Shown here in pieces: positions 1 to 8,916 of a DNA stretch of 29,213 bases (positions within the stretch are counted from its first letter, which is position 1; the number at the start of each line of letters is the position of its first letter). The notes below the pieces were generated by a model. That model was not told the origin of the DNA, searched no databases, and was given only the letters and a program-made list of their open reading frames with translations. Location: positions 1 through 29,213 of the forward strand of contig JANBPT010000595.1 of the NCBI GenBank assembly GCA_027575765.1, in the 5' to 3' direction. A program made the translations under genes and the position numbers. The DNA comes from Tieghemiomyces parasiticus. Lineage: Eukaryota > Kickxellomycota > Dimargaritomycetes > Dimargaritales > Dimargaritaceae.

Positions 1-1186
1 AAACATAATAAATCGAAAAGTTGTAGAACAATAGGTTGCCTAGGTCATGGGACATTTAGACCATCAGCTGGTGGGAAGTCTGCCAGTGGTGCATAATTGA
101 AATGTTTCCATTCCCAAGGCCTCAGTCTTTTATCCTGATCCTTGTAGTCAACTCTATTTGGTATCATTGACCTTATGTAATAGAGTTGACCCTCAGGAAT
201 CTTCAGGAGGCCAAATAACTATCTGGGCACCATGTAATATTTAGACAAGGGTTGGGAGTAACTAGGTTTGGAATCAAAACGTCTGGTAAGATGACAATGA
301 GAATAAAGGTAAAAAGCCAACTGCCGTTCCAAGAAGAGGAAACTGGCCTGGTATTTATTCATGTTGCAATACTACTGTAGACATACCCTTGTGCATGTAG
401 GCTGGGTTGTTCAGATCAAAGATAGAGGCAGTTCAATGCTATCATAGTTTGGTAAGTCAATTGGTTACAAGAGGCTGGGATCCCTACAGTGATCCTAAAA
501 ACGGCCTTAATTGGTTTCTCCATCACAACTGTGGTGCTAGGCCCTGGACGGTGTTTTTTGGTTAGGCCATACACAACAATGGTCTAGGCCTAATGGCAGG
601 AGGAACGGCATTGTTTATGGTAATGAGGAAAAGTAAATAGTATGGGATCATTCCCAGGTGGTTTGCTGATACTAAGAATATAGAAATAAAGTTTACTAAG
701 ATAAATCAAAAATATGATAACGAAAAATTAGCTGGCAAGCCATTGCCTAACTGTGCAGGCTTGCTTTTATACTGGTGAGTGGGGGAAGGATCTACATCCC
801 CCTGCAAGAGGCGCGTAACCTTAAAACTTAATCCTAGCTTTCCCCCACAAAGGGCTTGCCCATTGTTTTGCTCTTGCAATATTGACGTGCCCGTCAGATG
901 CCTTCAAGAGGCAAAGCGGGTGTTGGCACCACACAACTGTGATGGTTGCAGAACTTTGCGTTGCCTTAACCTTTAGCTTTCCCCGTTTCTACGTCATACT
1001 GTTGCAAGCCTATAATTTAATGTTTACCGAGTTTATTTTAACTTAGTGATCTTGGGGACATAAAACCCCAGGTCGTCGTCGCCCGGAACTAGGAAAGGGG
1101 ACGAATTCTCGGTTTACACTTTAGTCTTTACTTTTCTGAACTTGCTTACTAAACGATTGATACCTTTACTTTACACAACAATGTAG
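1..1186. other. AT-rich stretch without a recognisable gene
   Basis: This stretch is visibly richer in A and T than the rest of the window and shows no convincing coding exon on either strand. It contains a perfect 12-base inverted repeat (147-158 and 179-190, 20-base loop) and a shorter one (GCAAGCC near 736 against GGCTTGC near 757). Two loosely similar blocks around 805-845 and 900-985 share CAAGAGGC and AGCTTTCCCC. It may be decayed mobile DNA next to a tRNA gene, but nothing in it identifies an element. Confidence 0.5.
147..190. repeat. 12-bp perfect inverted repeat with 20-nt loop
   Basis: GTCAACTCTATT at 147-158 is the exact reverse complement of AATAGAGTTGAC at 179-190. The pairing stops directly outside these arms. 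It could fold as a hairpin in RNA or be a binding palindrome. No neighbouring gene explains it. Confidence 0.6.
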
Positions 1187-1258
1187 AGCGGAGTGGCGCA
1201 GCGGAAGCGCGCAGGGCTCATAACCCTGAGGTCCTACGATCGAAACGTAGCTTCGCTA
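1187..1258 (+). tRNA. initiator tRNA-Met (CAT)
   Basis: The 72-base cloverleaf is complete. The acceptor AGCGGAG pairs with CTTCGCT and position 73 is A. The anticodon CAT lies at 1219-1221 on the stem CAGGG/CCCTG, and the T arm is CTACG/CGTAG. Three features mark it as the eukaryotic initiator rather than the elongator: the first acceptor pair is A-T, the T loop reads ATCGAAA (A54 and A60) instead of TTCGAAT, and the D arm is GGCGCAGCGGAAGCGC. There is no intron and CCA is not encoded. A run of T follows at once. Confidence 0.96.
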
Positions 1259-1867
1259 CACTTTTTAGAAGTTAACTTCACTTTTGAGTCGGAGAACAGC
1301 ATTGATTTTTCAAATTGAAATGTATTGCTGTAAGGGGGTGTACAGTCAAAGGGTGTGACAATTGGCGAGACGGCCGCCGGGGTGGGAAGTATATTTATTC
1401 TAGATTTTGCCAATTAGCACCTATGGACAATTCACTAGCATTAAATACCTGTGTTCGAGGACGAGTAACCTTGTGCTGTAGATGCCGGGACCTAGTTTTG
1501 GTTCCTCCTCCATGGTGAGGAAGGGAACCAAGTTCAACTCCGAAATCGACAGTTTTCCGTTTTCTTCATCATAAGAGGTTGCGGCCGTTCCTAATGAGAG
1601 GCTGCGGTCTAGGACCGGAGTGCCGTCCGTTGGACCCCTCAGTTATAGTATCGCATTTGCAAATGGGCACCCTACTGCTCGGTATAATTTATTTAAAACA
1701 AGGTTTATTGGGTTGGTTCCTTACACCTTCGGGACACACCAGGCACCTCCGTTGGACTATTGAGGTGATTCTAGCAGACATATCCCTCATTATTTACGAG
1801 CATACAGTTAGCCTTGGCATCAGGACAGGTATGCAACCTGGGAACCGGAGTTTTTCAGAGTTTTCAT
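1259..1867. other. intergenic, tRNA to QCR9 3' end
   Basis: This holds the tRNA terminator and presumably the 3' untranslated region of the minus-strand QCR9 gene. An open frame of about 100 codons on the plus strand (1579-1890) has no family resemblance and overlaps QCR9 exon 2 in antisense, so I do not call it. Confidence 0.4.
1262..1266 (+). terminator. RNA polymerase III terminator of initiator tRNA
   Basis: A TTTTT run begins three bases after the end of the initiator tRNA, the usual Pol III stop signal. Confidence 0.8.
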
Positions 1868-2235
1868 CTACTGCTGGAACCGACCAATGACTTCTTCAAA
1901 CGATTTCTAAAAAAGTAAAGAACGGTCGAATACAAGGGAAGTGAGGGGTTAGTGTTGACTTGACTAAGTGGTTCTATCTTCTGTGACGAGCTTTAGTCAG
2001 TCCAGAGAGCTCACTGCAACCCGGCACGGTCCGCCCATGCCTCGAGCCCAGTATCTGGTTAGAGGCTTGGTATGTAACTTACGCCCTTGTTGCGGTTGGC
2101 GTACCAGCGGTTGACAATACCGTCGAACGATAGCTGGAAGACGTAGGCCGAGACCAGGATGGTGCCAACGAACACCGAGTTGCGCTTGAAGAACGTGTTG
2201 TAAATGGTACGGTTGAGGGAGGCGGCGCCGGACAT
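1868..2235 (-). CDS. QCR9: cytochrome b-c1 complex subunit 9 (Qcr9)
   Basis: A small single-pass inner-membrane subunit of respiratory complex III, which associates with cytochrome c1 and the Rieske protein. Exon 1 is 2083-2235 and exon 2 is 1868-1906. The 176-base intron has donor GTAAGT and a pyrimidine-rich TTTTTTAG acceptor. The joined frame gives 63 residues, close to the 57-66 usual for the family. Residues 12-23 (YNTFFKRNSVFV) match the signature N-terminal block of Qcr9, followed by the membrane helix (about 22-39) and RWYANRNKGK at 43-52. The C-terminal tail, SFEEVIGRFQQ, comes almost entirely from exon 2. The gene is easily missed because both exons are short and longer meaningless open frames overlap exon 1. 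It is transcribed divergently from the dihydroorotate dehydrogenase gene. Confidence 0.93.
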
Positions 2236-3093
2236 GATGACGAAAATGCGAATGGCGGAGGAAGGTGAAGGGGAGAAGGGTCAAATCGGTAAGAACGAGA
2301 ATTATGGAATCGGGGTGAGGGATGAGAACGTAGCGGCTTAATCAACGGCATGTGGGTAGTGTTGGCTGGTTGGGAGAGGCGGAATCGGCCGCAAGGCCAG
2401 ATAACGAGGCGACAGGAGCATGCGCTTGCGTGCGCCTTGGCTGGAAGCGGAGGAGGGGCAGCCTCAAGGGTAACTGTGTTAGCCAGTGAGACCCACTGGT
2501 AGCCGCCCACCGGCTCAATGTTTTTTTTTTGTCCCATCCCATTGGGGAGGGTTTGGGACCTTAGCACAGAGGGCGTGGGTTGAAAACTCACGTGTTCTTA
2601 AGCCCGATAATGAGGTGTGGGCTCTCCACCTGGCGACTATCCTCGAGGTGTGTGAGTTGTGACGGTGCCCGGATGCTACCAAGCCGCTCTGGCTAGAGAG
2701 GTTCTACTAGCTAGTGGCCAGCTCTTGTGATACTTAATAGCCAGAGTAACCCCTGACCGCCTAGACACACATCTTCGTACCGGGCCATATTGTAACACCC
2801 CAGCGGAACAAGCTGTCATCTCTGCGGATGGTGTAGCTGCCGAGTCCCAGACCTTATTCCCACCGCACCTTGGGGCACCTATACGGGAGTTGGTTGGCCT
2901 CGAGAAACACGGGCACGGGTGTCGCCCTAAGAACCATCTAGTGATCTTTAATACGCTTCCCCTCGTCTATTCACCGCAGAGCTCAGGTTGCAACAATCCT
3001 TAACACTTTCACAGTCTTGGCTCCCACATCTCTCGTCCTTCGACCTACGCACTCCCCTATCACAGCGCTCCCATTGTTCTTCGAACCGCCACT
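2236..3093. promoter_or_regulatory. shared divergent promoter region of QCR9 and URA9
   Basis: The 858 bases between the two start codons must carry the promoters of both divergent genes. No coding exon is visible. A CACGTG E-box lies at 2589-2594. Known yeast QCR genes can be controlled by CACGTG-binding factors (Cbf1/Cpf1 at QCR8), so a shared role is conceivable, but this is inference. The 60 bases before the URA9 ATG are pyrimidine-rich on the plus strand. Confidence 0.5.
2589..2594. promoter_or_regulatory. candidate E-box (CACGTG)
   Basis: CACGTG in the context CTCACGTGTT, inside the QCR9/URA9 intergenic region. It matches the core bound by bHLH factors such as Cbf1. A six-base match is weak evidence alone. 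Confidence 0.25.
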
Positions 3094-4554
3094 ATGCTCC
3101 CTACTTTGCGCTCCCAGCTCCGCCTGCGGACGTTACCAACGGTCCGGCCAGGTCGAATCCCTCGCCTTGGCTTCTCTGAACGAACTCTCTATTCGTCGCC
3201 ACTCCTCGCTTCTCCCAAACTCCCGGTTGACGAATTCCGCCCCCTCGAGGATCCTGTCAAGGCCGTTAACGCCGAGGCTGAGGTCGAAACCGAGTCTGCC
3301 GAACGGGCCCAGGCACGGGCTACTGGCCAGCGGATCTTTCGGATCGGGCTGTGGACCGTGGCCGTGGGGACCGTGACCACCTGGTACCTCTCGGACGTAG
3401 AGGCCGGGATCTATGATCGGGTGGTGATGCCCTTCCTACGTCGCTTCGACCCTGAGACTGTACACCGGTTTTCCATCGCGATGGCCGCCTGGGGACTGGT
3501 CCCGTACGACAAGCGGCAACGAACCGACGACGCTCGCCTCCGGACGACTCTATGGGGCCGCGAGCTGCGTAACCCCATCGGCCTGGCCGCAGGCTACGAC
3601 AAGCACGCCGAGGCTGTGGATGCCATGTTCGATTTGGGCTTCGGCATGGTCGAGGTAGGCAGCATCACCCCGGAACCTCAGGAGGGTAACCCGCGGCCCC
3701 GCGTGTTCCGCCTGGAAGACGACCGGTCTGTAATCAACCGCTATGGACTCAACTCCGACGGGTACGCGCCCCCGAGTCTGCGAATCAACAGACGGTACTG
3801 GCGGCAGGTGGTTGAGAATCTACAAAAGGAGCCCGTAGACGACTACCTCCTAATGGAACCGATGGAGCAGCGGTACCGGTCGGGCCTGGAAGGACGCTTC
3901 CTCGGGGTCAACCTCGGGCGAAACACCCGTCGGAGGGACACGGGCGCAGCCGACTACCTCGTAGGACTGCGTGCCTTCGGTGACCGGGCCGACTACGCCG
4001 TCATCAATGTGAGCTGTCCTAATACACCCGATAAGGGCAGCCAGCAGCGGGATGGCAAACTGGTCGGCATGCTCAAGGAAATCGTGGCCTACCGGGATCA
4101 AATTGAGGACTTCAAACCCCGTCTGGTAGTCAAGATCTCACCCGACCTCACCCCGCAAGAACTGCGCACCGTGGCCGAGGCCGCGCTGGAGGCAAACATG
4201 GACGGCATCATTGTGTCTAACACGACTACCCAACGCCCTGCTACCCTACAGTCGGATCCCGCGGTCGTGACTCAAACGGGCGGCCTGTCCGGACCCCCGC
4301 TCCGGGACCTGGCGCTGTCCGCCCTCCGTGAAGTGTACAAGGTGACCCAGGGCCGGATCCCCATTATCGGATGTGGTGGCATCAGCTCCGGTGCAGACGC
4401 TATTCTATTTGCCCGCGCGGGCGCCAACGCGGTTCAGATTTATACGGCCATGGTCTACGGTGGGCCGGCCGTGCCCCGTCGGATCAAGGACGAGGTGCTC
4501 GAACTGCTAGGGGACCAAAAATGGACTGACATTATCGGAAAGGATGACTCCTGA
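3094..4554 (+). CDS. URA9: dihydroorotate dehydrogenase, class 2, mitochondrial
   Basis: Oxidises dihydroorotate to orotate in pyrimidine synthesis and passes the electrons through FMN to ubiquinone at the mitochondrial inner membrane. The frame is a single exon of 486 residues. Residues 1-35 form an Arg/Ser-rich presequence and about 83-99 a membrane anchor. The class 2 N-terminal helices (PETVHRFSIAMAAWGLVP, 120-137) line the quinone tunnel. The FMN barrel follows: NPIGLAAGYDKHAEAVD (160-176), EGNPRPRVFRL (197-207), GVNLGRN (271-277), VVKISPDLTP (345-354), TGGLSG (395-400) and GCGGISSG (426-433). Oddities: the catalytic-base position, Ser in class 2 enzymes, is Cys308 (NVSCPNT, 305-311). 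The usual GLR of the following loop is DKG (313-315), and the orotate-site Phe of NRYGFNS is Leu219. The remaining family residues are intact, so the gene looks functional. Confidence 0.96.
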   Translation: MLPTLRSQLRLRTLPTVRPGRIPRLGFSERTLYSSPLLASPKLPVDEFRPLEDPVKAVNAEAEVETESAERAQARATGQRIFRIGLWTVAVGTVTTWYLSDVEAGIYDRVVMPFLRRFDPETVHRFSIAMAAWGLVPYDKRQRTDDARLRTTLWGRELRNPIGLAAGYDKHAEAVDAMFDLGFGMVEVGSITPEPQEGNPRPRVFRLEDDRSVINRYGLNSDGYAPPSLRINRRYWRQVVENLQKEPVDDYLLMEPMEQRYRSGLEGRFLGVNLGRNTRRRDTGAADYLVGLRAFGDRADYAVINVSCPNTPDKGSQQRDGKLVGMLKEIVAYRDQIEDFKPRLVVKISPDLTPQELRTVAEAALEANMDGIIVSNTTTQRPATLQSDPAVVTQTGGLSGPPLRDLALSALREVYKVTQGRIPIIGCGGISSGADAILFARAGANAVQIYTAMVYGGPAVPRRIKDEVLELLGDQKWTDIIGKDDS

Positions 4555-4917
4555 TTCCTATGGCTTCCCGGCCTGCTCTCCCTGGGCTTCTTTATTTTAT
4601 TATGGGGGGATCAAGTATATTTTTGGAAACTCGCTGATTGAACAAGATGTGTCACGGTATAGCCAGTCCATAACCTATGGGTAGATCTGGAATTCTAACC
4701 TGTCCTTCATTACTAGTGAGGACAAGGTGCGCAAGGTGATGGGCATGGAACACGCGTTCAAAAGAAGCGGTATCACGTGATGTGAACCTGCCAAGTAGGC
4801 AGGACTTCTCCACCTCCACCTGTTAGGTCTGTGGGAGTTCAGCGAAGCGAAGGCGGGGGAGGTTTTGAAATGTAAACAATCCTTGGTCGGCGTTTAAAAA
4901 TAACCACAGCCACCGCC
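4555..4917. other. URA9 3' end and upstream region of the HMMR-like gene
   Basis: An A/T-rich 3' untranslated segment follows the URA9 stop. Further on there is an ATCACGTGA palindrome near 4773 and a small hairpin (CCTGCC 4787-4792, GGCAGG 4798-4803). The next start codon sits in a good context (CACCGCCATGA). No other gene is seen. Confidence 0.45.
4773..4780. promoter_or_regulatory. candidate E-box palindrome TCACGTGA
   Basis: A perfect eight-base palindrome, preceded by A, matches the RTCACGTG consensus of Cbf1-type bHLH factors. It lies about 140 bases upstream of the first ATG of the HMMR-like gene. It is a motif match only. Confidence 0.3.
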
Positions 4918-7900
4918 ATGAGTGGACTGCAGTTAGATAGGCAAGGTGTTGAGGCTGCCCTTCGCCGTCAGTTTAAGGTTGACACTAAGGTCCTAGCCAG
5001 CACGAATACCAACAATCTCCGTAAGACCACACCTTACTTCCGGAACACCACGCTGCCGACGTCCAAGTCACCCATCTCGTAGCCAGCCCTCAACACTTGA
5101 TTTTGTTAGGTACCTTCAGCCCCTCTACCACCCCTATTAAGTCACGCCCACTCCGACTCCGCCCTTCCATTGCTCGTCCGGTGACATAATCACTCTCTCC
5201 AACTTCATAATTCCAAACTAGACGTCTGCCTAGGTCTTCTGTGGACCCAATTGCACCCATCTCCTAGCTGGCGCCATTTGCTCACACCCCTCGTGCCATG
5301 AGCTGGGATCGGAATCCCTTCAAAACTGGTAAGTTGACTCCTCGCCATAATGGCGTTGGGTTTAAGTCGGCTTGCTGGGTTGTCTATAGCTACACGGAAC
5401 TGCACTAAAGAACCACGTCTCAACCTTAATTTTGAGTATTGACCTAACAAACCGACCCTCATCCTCGTCACATCCCCGTCCCCCCCCCCGCACTAGTCAA
5501 CGAAACCCCCGGCCCAGGCGCCTACGACCCCCACTCCCCTGAAAACCGCTACCGTCAGTACGGCTTTCTGACTAAAGCATCACGGTTCTCCAACAGTCAA
5601 CCCCAGGGCTCCGCCGACCTTGCGCGCCCCGGGCCGCGTTCACGTCAGACCACCGGCTGCATGCGTACGCCATCCCGCGTGACGCGGCGTCCAGCCGTCC
5701 CACGCGCCCGGGCCCCGTCAGCAATCACTTTTAATGCAGCTGACGGTGCACCCAGTGCGGCGGCGGCCGCCCTCAGTGAGGCACGCCTGCGCAGTGAGCT
5801 TGAGACGGCGCGGCGGGCCGAGAAGGCGGCCCTTGAGAAGCTGCAGAAAGTGGAGACCCTCATGACGCAGTTGGAGGAGCGAGGGGAACACACGCAGCGA
5901 CAGCTCGCCGATGAGGTCCGTCACTCCCGCCACGAGGCCCGGGTACACCGGCTGGTGGCGCAGGAAACCGAAACTGATCTGTTGTACCAGCGCAAGGCCC
6001 TGGCTGATCGTGTTCAGCGGCTGGAGGCTGAATTGCATGATGCCCAGGCGGCGTTTGCTGACCAACAGGCCCAAGACGAAACGGACCGGGTCGAACTGGC
6101 GGAGGCTGTGGTGCGACTCAATCGCCAAATCACAGCCCGCAACCACGACCTGGCGCAGGCCAATCAGGGAAAGGACGAGGTGCGCCAGCGGTATCTTCAG
6201 GAGAAGGTTGCCCTGGAGGCCCAAGTGACTGACCTGCAGCGCCGGATACAGACTCTTAAGACTCAAGATACGGCGCGTAGCGCCGTATTAGCCGACCTCC
6301 GGGATCAGCTGGAGCGCGAACAGGCCCGGGTGGCGGACCACGACAAGCAGATTCAGGCCTCGACCCAGACGCTCCATGCGGAGCTGGACGAGGTCCGTCA
6401 CCGCGAGGCCCTGGCCCGCGAGGGCGAGGAGGCCTACCGCCGCCAAGTGGAACAGCTTACGAAGACCATTAATGACCTCACGACCGATCGTGCCGACGCC
6501 GACGCTACCCATCAGGCTGAAAGGCTGCGTCACGAGCGCCAACTGGCGGAACTGCGCGGTCGCGCCGAACGGGTTCAGTCGGATCACGCCACGCTAGTCG
6601 TCGAGCTCGAGACGGTACGCGGCACGCTGGCCAATCAGACAAAGCAATGGGACGCCAAGTGCAACCGGTTCCAACGCGACCAGGCCGACCTCGAAAGTGC
6701 GGCTGAATTTTCACGCACCCAGGTACTCCGGCTGACGGGTCAGGTCCACCAGCTAGAGAAGCGCTGTGACGCCCTGCGGGAGGAGAGCGAGAGCCGGATT
6801 GAGTCACTCACGTTTGATCTGGCGGAATCTCGTCGGCAGACCAACCGGCTACGCGCAGAACTGACCCAGGTCCACGACGCTCAGGTGGCCCAACTTACCG
6901 CCGACCATGAAACCACTGTGCGGACCCTGACCCACCAGCTAGACCAGCTTCGACGTACGTACGATACGCTGACCGCCCAGTCGACAGCCGAGTGCGGGGA
7001 GCTGCGAACCGCCCTGGCCGATGCCGACGCCGACCGCCAGGCTCAACTCGAAGCCCTTGATCTGGCCCGCCAGAAGGTACAACACCTACGCCAGGAGAAG
7101 CAAGCGGCGGTGACAGAAGCCCGTGACGCGCAGGTCCGGGCCGAGGCCCAGGCCCGTCAGGTGCAGACCGCTTTGGAAGCCCAGCACACTGCGATAGTCC
7201 AGGGCCTGCGAGTGGAAACCGATAAGGTCCGTCAGGCCCTCGCTCGCGCCGAGCAGGCCACGGTCCGCGTGGAGTCCGACTTCCGGCAGTACCGCGTGGC
7301 CGACGAGGCCCGCCAAGCCGACCACCTTGCCGGTATCCAGCGGCTTGAGGACGCGTTAGCCGCCAAGGCGGATGAGCTCCGCGAGCTGCAGACCCAACTG
7401 CGTACTGTTCGGGCCGAGGCGACCACCGCGGCAGCCCAGCTCGAGCAGCAACAGATGGAGGCCCAGCGAAACCGTCGCCCCGATCGTATCCCGGCTGAGC
7501 TGCGCAACCACTACGAGAACGAGATATATCAGCTCGAACAGCAGGCCCACCAGTACGAACAGGCCCTGAGAGAAGTGAGGGCCAAGGCCACCGAGGAACA
7601 CCTGGCACTCCAGCAGGAGCGGAAAAAAATACATGATGCGGCCGAGGACTATCGTCACCAGGTTGAGTCGCTCACCACCATGGTCGAAACGTAAGTCGTC
7701 CCCCGTCATGCTTAAGTTAGCCAAGTAGCGGCCACATGTCAACCACTGGCGGTCGGTAGCACCAAGGCTTTTCGATTTACTCGATTGACCTAGGGAGCAC
7801 CTTGCCATTTCTCTTTCTCCCTCTCACCGTCCAAACCGTTTCCTATTACACCACTATGCCCCCCCTATACCCAGCCTACGGAACCAGGTTGCTGAGGCAG

Positions 7901-8916
7901 AGGCGGGCCACGAGCACACCTCAGTTCAACTCGAGCAGCAGCTCCAGTACCTGCAGAAACAGCATCCATCGGTCTACGATGCCCTGCTCCGCGCCCCAGA
8001 GGGCCAGACCGGCATAACCGCGACCGCTGCCGGTCCTAGCGCGCTCAAGCATAAAATCCGGCATGTGGCCCAACTAAAGGACGAGAACCAGCGACTCAAA
8101 CGCGACCTGGCCACTCTTGAGAAGCACCGCGATTCCCTGCGACTCCGGATTGTCCACCTCGAGCGTGACCTGGAAGCGTATGTCGCCGTGGGTATCTCCG
8201 GCCACGAACTCGTGAACTCCCGCCGAGCCGAGCGTGGGGCTCCGCTCGACCTGCTGGCCCGCAAGACAACGACTCCCCACGCGACTAGAGACGTCACTCC
8301 GGGGAACGGTAGCGCCGCCGGCCGGATTCCCCGTGCCGTTAGCCACCAGTCACCGCCTACACTCGACACTTCGACTGACCAGGAGAACGAGGGATCAGTG
8401 ACTCCGCGTCGCCAGTCCGGTACCCATGCAGCAGCGGCAGAGCTCGCAGCGGCCAATGGCCGCCAGCTCACCGCCAGCGTCCGCCGGATCCGCGACCGGG
8501 GTAGCCTTGAGAAACGCATCAATGACTTGCTCCGTACGGCACCGTTGGCGACCGCTACGAACGTGGCCACGAAGCGTAAACGCCAGGCACCGGTTTCTCC
8601 ACTCGGTGGTCGCCGGGCCGCTAACAGTACCATGGTCGCTCGCAACGACTTTGGGTCCCGAACCGTCGGCCGGCCTGGCGTCGCCAGTCGTGGCGGGACG
8701 GCCATGGGCGCGCGCAGCGTTAGTCGCACCCTGGTCCAGCGCGTGGGTCTCTTTGACGCTGCCGGTGGTAGCACTGATGGGGCCAAGCGCGCCCGACTGG
8801 TCAGCCAAAGCGCTGTGGCACCATTGACCGCGTCGACTACTACTTCCACCGCCGTCTCATCGCTCATTGGAGAACTTCGTGAGCTGCGCCGGCTTACTCC
8901 CGCTCGCAAAGTGTGA
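4918..8916 (+). CDS. RHAMM/HMMR-like coiled-coil spindle protein
   Basis: Probable relative of hyaluronan-mediated motility receptor (HMMR/RHAMM), in animals a microtubule- and centrosome-associated protein. Proposed exons are 4918-5020, 5110-5180, 5268-5328, 5497-7690 and 7875-8916. They join in one frame to 1156 residues. Residues 83-90 (PGPGAYDP) fall where HMMR has its N-terminal PGAYD motif, followed by a basic stretch. About 110-800 is an almost unbroken Glu/Gln/Arg/Ala coiled coil. LKHKIRHVAQLKDEN (about 867-881) closely matches the conserved HMMR C-terminal block, followed by a basic, disordered tail. The introns at 5329 and 7691 have GTAAGT donors and are well supported. The donor at 5181 (GTGACA) is weak. 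If translation instead starts at the ATG at 5298, the protein has 1088 residues; the 4918-5189 part would then be a separate 60-residue reading frame or untranslated. Animal HMMR is shorter. Confidence 0.82.

Noticed and set aside
800..990. Two similar-looking blocks sharing CAAGAGGC and AGCTTTCCCC
   Set aside because: The shared words are short and their spacing differs, so a tandem duplication is not supported.
1579..1890. 103-codon plus-strand open frame
   Set aside because: It runs antisense over QCR9 exon 2, and its sequence resembles no family.
2079..2591. 170-codon open frame on the minus strand upstream of and overlapping QCR9
   Set aside because: It lies in a different frame from QCR9 exon 1, is Pro/Ser/Arg-rich without domain resemblance, and the overlapped part encodes a clear Qcr9 in its own frame.
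6895..7608. 237-codon minus-strand open frame
   Set aside because: Antisense shadow of the coiled-coil exon. Gly/Pro/Arg-rich and featureless.
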